A stretch of DNA of 64,000 bases from Blastococcus sp. URHD0036 (GTDB lineage: Bacteria; Actinomycetota; Actinomycetes; Mycobacteriales; Geodermatophilaceae), in contig NZ_JNIK01000015.1 of assembly GCF_000701365.1 (NCBI RefSeq), positions 62,001-126,000 of the forward strand, read 5' to 3'. Positions 8,950-18,256 of this stretch are shown here, piece by piece. A program made the position numbers and the translations under genes. The notes under the pieces were generated by a model. It did not search any database and had not been told where the DNA came from. It saw nothing but the letters and a program-made list of their open reading frames with translations. Within the stretch, counting starts at the first letter, position 1; the number at the start of each line of letters is the position of its first letter.

Positions 8950-11151
8950 TCAGGGGGCGAGCAGCCCGAGGTCGCGCGCGCGGCTGACGGCCTCGCTCCG
9001 GGAGTGGACGCCGAGCTTCCGGTAGGTCGCCGACAGCTGGGACTTCACCGTGTGCGGGGAGAGGAACAGCCGGCCGGCGATGCCGGTCAGGGTCAGGTGG
9101 GTCAGCAGGAGGGGGAGGAGCCGCAACTCGGCCGCCGTCAGCGTCGCGCTCTCCGCGACCGGCAGCCGTGCCAGGCGGTCACGCAGTTCCTCGGAGCGGC
9201 TGCCGAGCACGCCCAGGCCGGGACGGCGGCGGAGCACGGACTCGGCGTCCCGGACGAACTGCCGGGCGCCCTGCGGGTCGCCCAGCCCGATGGCCACCTC
9301 GGCCATCTGCAGCAGGACCTCCACGGCGGCCCAGGGGACGGCGTGGGAGAGCAGCGGGCGCAACCGCTGCGCCTCGGCGAGGTGGTCGCGGGCGGTGGCG
9401 ACGTCGCCCCGGTGCACCGCCATCCGGGCCGCCAGGGCGACGACCGGCGCGTTCGTGACGTGGGACGTGGTGTGCCGCAGCCGGGCCGTCGCCAGGGCGC
9501 GGGCGACGAGCGGCTCCGCGCCGGCCCAGTCGCCGCGGTCCAGCCGGAGCAGGGCCTGGTGGGCGAGCACGCTGCAGAACAGCGGCGCCCGGCGGGTCTC
9601 GTCGATCAGCTCGAGGGCGTCGGCGAACCGCGCCTCCGCCCCGTCGGCGTCGCCCCCGAGCATCCGGGCCACCCCGCCGAGGAACAGCCGCACCGGGTAC
9701 TCGGTGTCGGCGGCGGAGCCGGCGCCCGGGAGGGAGGCGGCCTCGGCGTCCTGCTGCATCTGCTCGATGCCGGAACGGCACATGAGCGCGCGGACCACGG
9801 TCAGCCACATCGCGGCACCGTCGTCCACCGACGCCGGGTCCCGCGCGACCCGGCGGTCGACGAGGTCCAGCCAGCGGTCGGCCGCCGCCGGCCGGCCGGT
9901 CAGGGCGCACAGGTAGGCACCGATGGCGCCGACCGCCGGGTACCGCTCGACCGCACCGCGCTGCCCGAGCTCCTCCAGCCAGCCCATCGCCGTCGCCGAC
10001 CGGCCCGCCGCGTACAGGGGCTGGCTGAGCGCGACGGTCAGCTGCGCCATGCGGTCGACGTCCCCAGCGTCCTGCGCGTGGTGCAGCGCGTCCTCGAGCC
10101 GGCCCGCGGCCTGGCAGGCGGCCGCCGCGCGGCGCAGCAGCTCCCGGGCGGTGCCGGGATCGAGGTGCGACCGCAGCAGCCCGCGGAAGAGCGCGTGGTA
10201 GCGGTACTCCTCGCCGGCGCCGTCGAGCGGGACGAGGAAGAGGTTGGCCGCCTGCAGCCGGGCCAGCCGCGCGCGGGAGCCGGTGGTCTCCAGCACAGCG
10301 TCGCAGAGCGGACCGCTGAGCCGGTCCAGCACCGACGTCCGGACCAGGAAGTCGACGTCGGGGGCCGGTAGCCGGGCCAGGAGCTCGGCCTGCAGGTACT
10401 CGGCGGCCAGGCGGTCGTCCCCGCCGCCGGCGTCCCGGGTGCCGGCGAGGGCGGCGAGGTAGAGCCCCGCGGGCCAGCCCTCGGTGCGGCGGGTCAGCTC
10501 GGCGACCCGGGGGTCGGGGAGGTCGGCTCCCGCTGCCCGGAGCAGGCTCCGGGCACCCTGCTGGGTGAACGCGAGGTCCCGGGTGCCGATCTCGGCGACC
10601 CGGCCCTCGGCCCGTGCGCGGGCCAGCGGCACGGGCATCCCGCGGCCGACGAGGGCGAACTGCACGGTGCCCCGCAGGTGCCGCACCAGCGTCACGAGCG
10701 CGTCCAGCGAGGGACCGTCGCCGAGCACGTGCACGTCGTCGAGAACCAGGACGAGCGGCCGGGGCGACCGAGCCAGGGCCGCGCCGAGCCGGGGGGCGAC
10801 CGTGGCCGGGACGGAGACCCCCGCCGTCCGCAGGGCCGAGAAGACCCCCGGCGGCAGGGGGACCACGCGGTCCAGGGCGACGGCGAGGTGGGTCAGCAGC
10901 ACGATCGGGTCGTCGTCGTGCCGGTCCAGCGACAGCCAGGCGAAGGGCCGGTCGTCGGCGGCGGCCCAGAGGGCCAGCAGGGTCGTCTTCCCGTAGCCGG
11001 CGGGGGCGACCACCGAGACCGTCGGCGCGTCCCGGGCGGCGGCGAGCCGGGCCAGCAGCTCCGGGCGCGGGACGACGCCGGGGCGGGTACCGGGCCGGAA
11101 CAGCTTGGCCTCGGTGAGCTCGACCGGCAGGAGGCCGGGGGAGCGCGGCAC
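8950..11151 (-). CDS. MalT-type LuxR-family transcriptional regulator 1
   Basis: A ~733-residue STAND-class ATPase regulator. From the N-terminus it has P-A-G-Y-G-K-T-T (Walker A, about 50-57), a Walker B-like V-L-V-L-D-D-V-H near 140, a winged-helix linker, a long TPR-like sensor of Ala/Leu/Arg helices, and a C-terminal GerE/LuxR helix-turn-helix (SPHTVKSQLSATYRKLGVHS). E. coli MalT, the family type, is activated by ATP and an inducer and oligomerises on DNA. GTG 11151 is chosen because the family domain (LLPVELTEAKLFRPGTR) starts right after it; further upstream the frame only shadows the small gene at 11213. The 61-base gap to that gene implies co-transcription. Inducer unknown. Confidence 0.88.
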   Translation of the reverse strand: MPRSPGLLPVELTEAKLFRPGTRPGVVPRPELLARLAAARDAPTVSVVAPAGYGKTTLLALWAAADDRPFAWLSLDRHDDDPIVLLTHLAVALDRVVPLPPGVFSALRTAGVSVPATVAPRLGAALARSPRPLVLVLDDVHVLGDGPSLDALVTLVRHLRGTVQFALVGRGMPVPLARARAEGRVAEIGTRDLAFTQQGARSLLRAAGADLPDPRVAELTRRTEGWPAGLYLAALAGTRDAGGGDDRLAAEYLQAELLARLPAPDVDFLVRTSVLDRLSGPLCDAVLETTGSRARLARLQAANLFLVPLDGAGEEYRYHALFRGLLRSHLDPGTARELLRRAAAACQAAGRLEDALHHAQDAGDVDRMAQLTVALSQPLYAAGRSATAMGWLEELGQRGAVERYPAVGAIGAYLCALTGRPAAADRWLDLVDRRVARDPASVDDGAAMWLTVVRALMCRSGIEQMQQDAEAASLPGAGSAADTEYPVRLFLGGVARMLGGDADGAEARFADALELIDETRRAPLFCSVLAHQALLRLDRGDWAGAEPLVARALATARLRHTTSHVTNAPVVALAARMAVHRGDVATARDHLAEAQRLRPLLSHAVPWAAVEVLLQMAEVAIGLGDPQGARQFVRDAESVLRRRPGLGVLGSRSEELRDRLARLPVAESATLTAAELRLLPLLLTHLTLTGIAGRLFLSPHTVKSQLSATYRKLGVHSRSEAVSRARDLGLLAP

Positions 11152-11212
11152 CGGTTCCGCGGCCGGCGCGGGCGCGACCGCCGGGGGCGCGGTCAGGGCC
11201 CGGCACCGGACG

Positions 11213-11419
11213 TCAGGGAGCCACCTGCTGGACGGACACGACGTGCAGGCCCAGCGACTGCACCATCGCCAGCAGCGCGTGCAGCTGCTCGTCCTCGTGG
11301 ACCACACCGGAGATGACGGTCTCCGCGGTCACCTCCGCCACATCGAGCTCGGTGAAGGCGTCCCGCACCCGCTCGGACAGCCGTCCGGCGACACGGACCT
11401 CGTAGCGTCGATCCGGCAT
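11213..11419 (-). CDS. small protein, paralogue of the 71-aa protein at 7322-7537
   Basis: A 68-residue soluble protein with a beta-alpha-beta-like pattern (RYEVRVAGRLSERVRDAF, then an acidic middle, then SLGLHVVSVQQVAP). Similarity to the 7322 protein spans the whole length. It is the first gene of a transcript that continues into the MalT-type regulator, so it could be a partner or sensor module; that is inference from position. Its promoter carries the MalT-box-like dyad at 11495-11511. Confidence 0.75.
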   Translation of the reverse strand: MPDRRYEVRVAGRLSERVRDAFTELDVAEVTAETVISGVVHEDEQLHALLAMVQSLGLHVVSVQQVAP

Positions 11420-11465
11420 CCCGACCTCCGTCGCGGCCGCCGGGGCCGGCGCCGTCGTGGGGACC

Positions 11466-11511
11466 AGCGTCGCAGCAGGGCCCGTCGGCCGCCCTCACCC
11501 CGGCCAGGTGA
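11466..11511 (-). promoter_or_regulatory. MalT-box-like dyad and -10 upstream of the regulator operon
   Basis: TCACCC-CGGCC-AGGTGA as read on the plus strand (11495-11511) lies 32 bases, centre to first base, from GACGCT (11471-11466, minus strand). The same -10 hexamer is found before the sulfatase at 4670. The transcript would carry the 68-aa gene and MalT-type regulator 1, so the arrangement allows autoregulation. Confidence 0.45.
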
Positions 11512-11515
11512 ACCG

Positions 11516-14131
11516 TCACGACAGCAGGCCGCGGTCGGCGGCGGCCCGGACCGCCTCGCGGCGGGAGGAGACCCCGAGCTTCGCGTAGATGGACCGGATG
11601 TGGCTCTTCACCGTGTTCACCGACACCGTGAACTCGTCGGCGATCTCGCGGGCGTTCAGCAGCGAGGGCAGCAGGGCCAGGACGGCCAGCTCGCGCTCGC
11701 TCAGCAGGGCGGGCGTCTCCAGGACGACGGCCGCGCCGGCGGCGGCCACCTGCGCGGCGAACGAGCCCCTGCGGGCGGCGGCGGTCTGGCCGGCCAGCAA
11801 CTCCCGCGTACGCGGCCCGGCGAGTGCGAACGGGCGGACGAGGTCCAGCGGCTCGGCCTCGGCGAGGGCCGTCTCGAGCGCGGCCCGGCCGCCGGCCTGC
11901 TCGCCCCGCTGGAGGTCGGCCTCTGCCCGGAGGAGGTGCGCCTCCACCGTCGTCCCGGGCAGGAGCGTCACCGCCCCGGGCTCGAGCACCGGTGCGACGA
12001 TGGCTGCGGCCGCCTCGTACCGTCCGGCGGCGGCCTCCTCCCAGGCGCGGAGGAGCAACGTCTCCCCGGTCGGGCCGACCCGCCCGGCCAGCCAGTCCGC
12101 CACCTGCGCGGCGGCGGCCAGGTTGCCGTTCAGCAGCGTCACCCGGTGCTCCAGCGCCGCCAGCCCGGTGAGCACCGTCGGGGGGACGGGCGCGTCGCCG
12201 AGGGCGGCCCGGGCGGTCCGCAGCTCGACCAGGCCCTCCGTCCGGCGTCCCAGGTCGGCGACGGCGGCACCGTGCACGCCGTGCAGGGTGTACGTCGCCT
12301 CCGGCGGAGCCGACTCCCAGGCGTCGAGCGCGGCCTCGGCCCGCGCGGCGGCCGCCGCGGGAGCCCCGCGCAGCAGGTCGGCGTAGGCCAGCAGCCCGGC
12401 CGGTCCGGCCGTCCAGGCGGAGGGGTGCCGGCCGTCGCGGGTGCCGGCGGCCACGGCATCGGCGGCGGCGGTGGCCATCCCGCGCAGGTCGCCGCGCATC
12501 GTGGCGAGGGTGGCGAGCATCGAGAGGCTCTGCACCTCCAGATAGCCCAGGCCCAGGTCCGCGGCGAGGCCGCGGGCCCGGGTCAGGTGCACCCCGGCGC
12601 GTGCGACGTCGGCGCCGGCCGGGGCGTTGAGCTCCGCGACGCCCTGGCTCAGGCTGAACAGGGCAGCCATGACCGGATCGACGTCCTCGGCCGCGCTGCG
12701 CGGGCGCGGCAGGGACGGGCCGGGGAGGCCCAGGGCGCCGCCGAGGAGCTCCGCGCTCACCCGCAGGGTCTCCAGGGCCGGCCCGGGGGCATCGGGCCAG
12801 GAGCGGCGGGCGTCGGCGAGCTCGGCCGCCGCGGGTGCGAGGGCGCGCTCGTCGAGGTGGGTGATCGCGGCGGTGAGCGCGAGCCACGGGTCGCCCGCGC
12901 GGGCGTCCGGACCGACCGCGGCCAGGGCGCGGCGCAGCGGGCCCAGATCGCCGGCGAGCAGGAGGGTGATCCCGGAGCGGCGGAGCAGCTCCGCGACGAG
13001 GTCCCGGTCCCCGGACTTCTCGGCGTGCCGCAGCGCGTGCACCGGTTCGCCCCGGGCCGACCACCACCGGGCCGCGGTCGCGTGCAGCTCGCGGGCGCGC
13101 CGGGGGTCCTGCCGGGTGAGGTCGGCGACCAGGTACGAGCGCAGCAGCGGGTGGATGCGGTGGTCGCCGCGGGCGGTCCTCTCCACCAGTCCGGTGGAGG
13201 CGTGCACCTCGTCCAGCAGCGACTCCGCCGCGGTCTCGCCGGTGAGCTCCGCGGCCAGCGCCGCCGGCATCGGCGTGCACACGCTGACGGCGCGCAGGAA
13301 GCGCCCGGTCCCCGGGTCCAGGCCGTCGAGGATCTCCCCGGTGAGGTAGTCGGCGACGGTGCGCTCGTCGCCGGAGAAGGAGGCGAGGAAGGCGTCGACG
13401 TCGTCGGTCCGGGAGAGGACCAGCGCGGCCAGGCGCAGTCCGGCCGCCCAGCCGTCGGTCCGCGCGTGCAGCACGGCCACCTGCCGCGGGGTCAGGTCCA
13501 GCCCCGAGGCGGCGAGCAGGGCCGCGGCGTCGTCCCGGCTGAAGCGCAGGGCGTCGGCCCGGACCTCGAACAGCCGCCCCTCCAGCCGCAGCCGGGGCAC
13601 CGAGATCGGCGGGTCGGTGCGGCCGGCGACGACCAGCGAGACGCCGGACGGATCGCGGCGCACCAGTCGCGCGAGGTCGCCCAGCACTCCGGGGTCGGTG
13701 AGCTCGTGCACGTCGTCGAGGACCAGCCGCACCGGGGACGCCAGGTCGTCGAGTGCGTCGGCGAGGTCCTCCACGACGTCGGAGGGGGCAGCGCCGGGCA
13801 GGCGGCCGGCCAGCCGCAGCAGAGCCGGGTCCGCGGCGGCCGGGGGGAGCGTGAGCAGGGCACCCACGACGGCCGACCACAACCGGCGGGGATCGTCGTC
13901 GTCGGAGTCCAGCGAGACCCACGCCGTCGGGAGCCAGTCGCTCTCGCGCACCCAGTCGGCGAGCAGCAGCGTCTTGCCGGAGCCTGCCGGGGCGCTGACC
14001 ACGATCACCTGGTCGGCCGAGGCGGCCTCCAATAGCGTGCGCAGCGCCCGGCGGGGGGTGAACTCGCCGGGTAGTTCCGGGACCGCCGTCTTCCCGGCCG
14101 GTACCCGTGGCGCAGCGGCAGGGCCGCCCAT
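11516..14131 (-). CDS. MalT-type LuxR-family transcriptional regulator 2
   Basis: An 871-residue STAND ATPase regulator. Walker A A-P-A-G-S-G-K-T is at 47-54, a Walker B-like L-V-L-D-D-V-H-E-L near 138, a G-R-T-D-P sensor-like segment near 170, a long TPR-like region, and the C-terminal LuxR helix-turn-helix S-E-R-E-L-A-V-L-A-L-L...NAREIADEFTVSVNTVKSHI. The HTH is more canonical than that of regulator 1. The ATG at 14131 begins M-G-G-P-A and is the first plausible start after the terminator-like hairpin at 14192. It is the middle of three tandem regulators with the same domain order but modest identity, suggesting an old duplication. The inducer is unknown. Confidence 0.92.
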   Translation of the reverse strand: MGGPAAAPRVPAGKTAVPELPGEFTPRRALRTLLEAASADQVIVVSAPAGSGKTLLLADWVRESDWLPTAWVSLDSDDDDPRRLWSAVVGALLTLPPAAADPALLRLAGRLPGAAPSDVVEDLADALDDLASPVRLVLDDVHELTDPGVLGDLARLVRRDPSGVSLVVAGRTDPPISVPRLRLEGRLFEVRADALRFSRDDAAALLAASGLDLTPRQVAVLHARTDGWAAGLRLAALVLSRTDDVDAFLASFSGDERTVADYLTGEILDGLDPGTGRFLRAVSVCTPMPAALAAELTGETAAESLLDEVHASTGLVERTARGDHRIHPLLRSYLVADLTRQDPRRARELHATAARWWSARGEPVHALRHAEKSGDRDLVAELLRRSGITLLLAGDLGPLRRALAAVGPDARAGDPWLALTAAITHLDERALAPAAAELADARRSWPDAPGPALETLRVSAELLGGALGLPGPSLPRPRSAAEDVDPVMAALFSLSQGVAELNAPAGADVARAGVHLTRARGLAADLGLGYLEVQSLSMLATLATMRGDLRGMATAAADAVAAGTRDGRHPSAWTAGPAGLLAYADLLRGAPAAAAARAEAALDAWESAPPEATYTLHGVHGAAVADLGRRTEGLVELRTARAALGDAPVPPTVLTGLAALEHRVTLLNGNLAAAAQVADWLAGRVGPTGETLLLRAWEEAAAGRYEAAAAIVAPVLEPGAVTLLPGTTVEAHLLRAEADLQRGEQAGGRAALETALAEAEPLDLVRPFALAGPRTRELLAGQTAAARRGSFAAQVAAAGAAVVLETPALLSERELAVLALLPSLLNAREIADEFTVSVNTVKSHIRSIYAKLGVSSRREAVRAAADRGLLS

Positions 14132-14191
14132 CCGAGCTCCTCGGCGGTCGTCCCCCGTGGCCGACGTGGCATCCGCCGGCCGGAGGTGCCC

Positions 14192-14210
14192 GGGCCGACG
14201 GGTTCGGCCC
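14192..14210 (-). terminator. hairpin after regulator 3
   Basis: GGGCCGA (14192-14198) and TCGGCCC (14204-14210) form a 7-bp stem with a 5-base loop, 16 bases beyond the stop codon of the regulator ending at 14226. There is no T-run, as is usual in high-GC actinobacteria. Confidence 0.4.
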
Positions 14211-14225
14211 AGGTTGTCACAGGGA

Positions 14226-16796
14226 TCAGGACAGCAGGCCCTGCTCCAGCGCGGTGAGCACGGCGGTCCGCCGGGTGTTCACCCCGAGTTTGCCGTAGAT
14301 CGCCCGCACGTGGCTCTTGATCGTGTTGACCGACACCGCCATGTCCTCGGCGATCTCGCCGAGGTTGCCGAGACCGACCAGATGGGTGAGGACGTCGAGC
14401 TCGCGGTCGCTGAGACCCGGTCCCGGTGCCCGGAGCACCCGCTGGCGCGCCGACAGGCAGCGGAAGGCGAAGGCGGCCGGGTCCCGGGAACCGCCGAGCT
14501 GGTCGACCAGCAGCGCGCGGACGCCCTGCCCGGCGAGGGCGAACGGGCGCAGCAGGTCCAGCGGCTCGGCGTGCGCGAGAGCGGTCTGCAGGCCGCGCCG
14601 CGCCGTCGGCCGGTCGCCGGACCGCAGGGCGCCCCAGACCTCTACCAGCCACGCCTCCACGACCGTGGTCGGCAGGATCTGGAGGAGGCTGCCGTCCAGC
14701 ACCGGGGCCACGGCCGCCCGGGCCGGTCCGGCCGAGCCGGCCGCCGCCATCGTCCAGGCCCTCGTGAGGGCGTGCTCCGCCGTCCCGGCCCCCTCGGCGT
14801 CGAGCCGGCCGGCCGACGTCGCCGCGGCAGCGGCGGAGCCCAGCAGGAGCGCCGCCCGGTGCTCGAGCAGCGCTCCCGCGGCCACCTGCGGGAGGGCGAG
14901 CCGGGTGCGCCCGACCTCGGCCCGGGCCTCCTGGAGCTCGGCCAGCCCCGCGGTCCGGCGGCCCAGGTCGAACAGCGCGCCGCCGCGGGAGCACCGCAGC
15001 GAGAAGCGGATCCCGGGATCGGTGTGCACCGTGTCGATCCGGAGCCCCTCGTCGGCCGCGCGCAGGGCGTGCTGCGGCGCGGCGCGCAGCAGGCAGGCCG
15101 CGGCCAGTGCGGAGTACGCGGTGCCCGTCCACCAGGACTCCTGCCAGCCGTGGGCGGCGGCCGCGGAGACCGCTGCCGCCGCTGCCCCGGCGGCCCGCCC
15201 GGAGTCCCCGGCCACCCAGGCCGCGGTACCGATGAGGGTGAGGCTCTGGACCTCGAGGAACCCGAGGTGCTGGTCGCGTGCGACGGCGAGCGCGCTCTCG
15301 AGGTCGCCGAGCACCACCGCGGACGGAGCCCTCGAGAGGATCCGCGCCGCGCCGCGTCCGGCGCTCACCAGTGCTGCCAGGGCGGGGTCGGTGACCGGGG
15401 TCGCCGGCAGGGACAGGTCCCCGGTCCAGCCGGCGAGCCACTCCGTCGTGGCCCGGAACGAGGCGAGGTCGGCGTCGTCGGGGTGCTCGGCGGCCACCTG
15501 CGCCGCCCGCCGCAGGTGCTCGCGGGCGGTCCGTACGTCCCCGGCGGCGACGGCGAGCTGCGCCGAGACCACCGGCAGCCAGGCATCGGCCGCACCGGTG
15601 CCGTCCAGGGTGGCGACCGCTCCGGCGAGCTCGGCGTGGTCGCCGCGCGCCACGAGCGTGGGCGCCCAGCGACGCAGCAGCGCCGCCATGAGCGCGGGGT
15701 CGGCGGCCTCGGCCGCGTGCCGCAGCGCCAGGAGCGGCTGCCCCTGCCCGGCCCACCAGGAGGCGGCCCGTCCGTGCAGTTCGTCGGCGAGGCCGGGTCC
15801 CTGCCGGGAGAGGTCGGCGGCGAGGTAGCTGCGGGTGAGCTCCTGGACGCGGAACTCGGTGCGGTGCTCGCCGGTGGAGACCACCAGCCCCGTCGTGCGC
15901 TCCAGCGCGCCGAGCACGTCGGCGGCGTCCGGCCGGCCCGACAGCTCGGCGGCCAGCGCCCCGGGCAGCCGGTCGGAGACGCTCGTGCGCCGGAGCAGGT
16001 CGAGCTCGGCGGCGGACAGGTGGGCCAGCACCTCTCCGGCGAGGTAGTCGGCCACGGGGCGGTCGTCCCCGGAGAGGTCGGCGAGGAAGCGGTCGGGATC
16101 GGGGGCGTCCCGCAGCGGCATGGCCGCGAGCCGGATGCCGGCGACCCACCCGTCCGTCCGGTCGTGCAGCACCGCGGTCTGGGCGCAGGTGAGCCGCAGC
16201 CCGCAGGCCCGGGCGAGCGTGGCCGTCTCGTCCAGGGAGAAGCCCAGCTGGGCGCTGCGCACCTCGCAGAGCTGCTGCTCCATCCGCAGCCGGGCAACCG
16301 GCAGCGCCGGGTCCAGCCGGCTGGCCAGGACCAGCCGGAGCCCGGCGGGCCGGTGGCGCAGCAGGAGGTGCAGGCCGTGCACGACCTCGGGGCTGCGCAG
16401 GTGGTGGGCGTCGTCGAGGACGAGGCGGACGGGCCCGTCGAGGTCGGCGAGCGCGTCGAGCAGTTCCAGCACGAAGTCCACGCCGACGCTGGTCCGGGGG
16501 ACGACGAGCCCGTTCACCCGGCCGGTGGCGGGGACCGCGGGGCAGGTGGAGAGCGCGGCCAGCACCGAGGTCCAGAAGTGCCGCGGGTCGTCGTCGTGCT
16601 CGTCCAGGGTCACCCACGCGCAGGCGGGGCCCCCGCGGTGGACCCACTCCGCGAGCACCAGGGTCTTGCCGTAGCCGGGAGGGGCGGAGACCAGCGTGAG
16701 GGCGCGACCCTCGCCGCGGTCCAGGGCGTCCAGCAGCGCCGGGCGCGGCACGTGGTCGTGCGGGAGCCGCGGCACCGTCGTCTTCGACCGCCACAC
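14226..16796 (-). CDS. MalT-type LuxR-family transcriptional regulator 3
   Basis: A ~856-residue STAND ATPase regulator with Walker A A-P-P-G-Y-G-K-T about 40 residues in, a Walker B-like R-L-V-L-D-D-A-H-H, a TPR-like middle, and a C-terminal LuxR helix-turn-helix (NLGEIAEDMAVSVNTIKSHV). The domain begins with K-T-T-V-P-R-L-P, so the GTG at 16796 is preferred; an ATG at 16871 would add 25 low-complexity residues. It lies divergently from the AI-2E family gene. In its HTH and the N-x-R-R/S-S-R-R-x-A-V end it is closer to regulator 2 than to regulator 1. Confidence 0.9.
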   Translation of the reverse strand: MWRSKTTVPRLPHDHVPRPALLDALDRGEGRALTLVSAPPGYGKTLVLAEWVHRGGPACAWVTLDEHDDDPRHFWTSVLAALSTCPAVPATGRVNGLVVPRTSVGVDFVLELLDALADLDGPVRLVLDDAHHLRSPEVVHGLHLLLRHRPAGLRLVLASRLDPALPVARLRMEQQLCEVRSAQLGFSLDETATLARACGLRLTCAQTAVLHDRTDGWVAGIRLAAMPLRDAPDPDRFLADLSGDDRPVADYLAGEVLAHLSAAELDLLRRTSVSDRLPGALAAELSGRPDAADVLGALERTTGLVVSTGEHRTEFRVQELTRSYLAADLSRQGPGLADELHGRAASWWAGQGQPLLALRHAAEAADPALMAALLRRWAPTLVARGDHAELAGAVATLDGTGAADAWLPVVSAQLAVAAGDVRTAREHLRRAAQVAAEHPDDADLASFRATTEWLAGWTGDLSLPATPVTDPALAALVSAGRGAARILSRAPSAVVLGDLESALAVARDQHLGFLEVQSLTLIGTAAWVAGDSGRAAGAAAAAVSAAAAHGWQESWWTGTAYSALAAACLLRAAPQHALRAADEGLRIDTVHTDPGIRFSLRCSRGGALFDLGRRTAGLAELQEARAEVGRTRLALPQVAAGALLEHRAALLLGSAAAAATSAGRLDAEGAGTAEHALTRAWTMAAAGSAGPARAAVAPVLDGSLLQILPTTVVEAWLVEVWGALRSGDRPTARRGLQTALAHAEPLDLLRPFALAGQGVRALLVDQLGGSRDPAAFAFRCLSARQRVLRAPGPGLSDRELDVLTHLVGLGNLGEIAEDMAVSVNTIKSHVRAIYGKLGVNTRRTAVLTALEQGLLS

Positions 16797-16917
16797 CGGC
16801 CGCCACCGCCCTCTTCTCGGGCCCCGAGCTCCCAACCCTTCCGGGTCCCGGAGCAGCGACAAAGGGCACAAGGGCCCTGGTCGAGCCTTCGCGAGGCGGG
16901 TCCGGAGCTCCGCGCGA

Positions 16918-16963
16918 CCACCACGGGCGGGTGAGCCGGGCGGTGGTCCCGCGCTCCTACGGT
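16918..16963 (+). promoter_or_regulatory. dyad and -10 for a leaderless AI-2E family transcript
   Basis: CCACCA-CGGGC-GGGTGA (16918-16934) has one perfect arm. TACGGT (16958-16963) lies 32 bases from its centre, and the ATG at 16970 is 7 bases after the hexamer, exactly where transcription should start. No Shine-Dalgarno precedes the gene, consistent with a leaderless mRNA. Confidence 0.45.
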
Positions 16964-16969
16964 CCCGGC

Positions 16970-18256
16970 ATGACGACCCCTCGGGTGGACGGTTCGACCC
17001 ACGGAACGGCGGTTCCGCCCACGGACCCCGGTCCCGCTCCCGGCGCCGGGCCGGCTCCCGGCGCCGGGCCGGCGGAGGCGCGCCGCTCGGCGCTCCCGCG
17101 GTCGATGATCATCCTGCTCGGCGCGGGAGCGGCCGTGCTGGTCCTCGCCGGGATCCGCTCGGTGGCCTGGCTGGTCGGGCCCATCTTCCTCGCGCTCATC
17201 ATCGTGATCGCGCTCAAGCCGGTGCAGACGTGGCTGCTCCGGCGGGGGTGGCCGGCCTGGGCGACCACGCTGGTCCTCGTGGTCCTCGTGACCGGTGTCC
17301 TCGTGGTCCTCGCGCTGGTCTTCGTCGTCTCCGTCGCGCGCCTCGCCGCACTGATCCCGCAGTACGCCGACCGTGGGGACGACCTCAAGGCCTCGCTGTC
17401 CTCCAGCCTCGAGGGGCTGGGCGTGTCGTCGAGCCAGCTGCAGGACGCCGTCGGCGACATCGACCCGGCGCGGATCGTGACCCTCGCCGCGGCGATCCTG
17501 TCCGACCTCTCGGGGCTGGTCGTCGGCCTGGTCTTCCTGCTCTGCCTGATGCTCTTCCTCAGCGTCGAGGCAGGCGGCATCGACCGGCGCCTGGCCGCCG
17601 TGGCCACCGACCGCCCCCAGCTCGCCGATGCCCTGCGCTCGTTCGCCCAGGGGACTCGCAGCTACCTGATCGTCACGACGGTCTTCGGACTCATCGTGGC
17701 CGTCCTCGACGGCGCCGCGCTGGCGATCATCGGCGTCCCGCTGCCGCTGCTGTGGGCGCTGCTGGCCTTCGTCACCAACTACGTCCCGAACATCGGCTTC
17801 GTCATCGGCGTCATCCCACCCGCGCTGCTGGCGCTGCTGACCTCCGGCGTGGGGCAGATGCTGCTGGTGATCGCGGTCTACAGCGTCCTGAACTTCGTCA
17901 TCCAGACCCTGATCCAGCCGCGCTTCGTGGGCGACTCGGTCGGCCTGGCGATGACGACGACGTTCGTCGCGCTGGTCTTCTGGGCCTGGCTGCTCGGGCC
18001 GCTGGGCGCCCTGCTGGCGATCCCCCTGACCCTGCTGGCCAAGGCGCTGCTCGTCGACGTCGACCCGTCCGCGGGCTGGGCCACCGCACTGGCCGGCAGC
18101 CTGGCGCGGGAGCCGAAGCCCCCGCGCGCCGGGCGGCGGGCCCGCCGGGCGGTCGCCGCCCCGGCTCCGTCCGCCCCTGCTCCGTCCGCCCCTGCTCCGC
18201 CCGCCACGGACGGAGCCGCCACGGACGGAGCCGCTGCCGGCTCAGCGGCCGTCTGA
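16970..18256 (+). CDS. AI-2E family (TqsA/PerM-like) transporter
   Basis: A 428-residue membrane protein with the AI-2E transporter layout: paired hydrophobic segments near 45-75 and 90-120, a soluble stretch to about 175, then five further segments including the family-typical VTNYVPNIGFVIGVIPPALLA and a late IQTLIQPRFVGDSVGL region. Family members export small molecules or ions; the AI-2 role is not general, so the substrate is open. Both ends are low complexity: an N-terminal P-A-P-G-A-G duplication (an exact 18-base repeat at 17036-17071) and a C-terminal A-P-S-A-P / A-T-D-G-A tail. The 3' end overlaps the convergent aquaporin gene by 15 bases. Confidence 0.9.
   Translation: MTTPRVDGSTHGTAVPPTDPGPAPGAGPAPGAGPAEARRSALPRSMIILLGAGAAVLVLAGIRSVAWLVGPIFLALIIVIALKPVQTWLLRRGWPAWATTLVLVVLVTGVLVVLALVFVVSVARLAALIPQYADRGDDLKASLSSSLEGLGVSSSQLQDAVGDIDPARIVTLAAAILSDLSGLVVGLVFLLCLMLFLSVEAGGIDRRLAAVATDRPQLADALRSFAQGTRSYLIVTTVFGLIVAVLDGAALAIIGVPLPLLWALLAFVTNYVPNIGFVIGVIPPALLALLTSGVGQMLLVIAVYSVLNFVIQTLIQPRFVGDSVGLAMTTTFVALVFWAWLLGPLGALLAIPLTLLAKALLVDVDPSAGWATALAGSLAREPKPPRAGRRARRAVAAPAPSAPAPSAPAPPATDGAATDGAAAGSAAV

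Noticed and set aside
14168-14189. MalT-box-like dyad upstream of regulator 2
   Set aside because: A long imperfect palindrome with one GGATG arm is present, but the spacing is 9 instead of 5 and no -10 lies at the usual distance.
8206-16934. Long plus-strand frames opposite the three MalT-type regulators
   Set aside because: They are Arg/Gly/Gln-rich, lack motifs, and mirror high-GC codon bias of the minus-strand regulators, which have complete ATPase and HTH domains.
17036-17071. Exact 18-base tandem duplication considered as a mobile repeat
   Set aside because: It only doubles a P-A-P-G-A-G linker in the AI-2E protein; no flanking signals.
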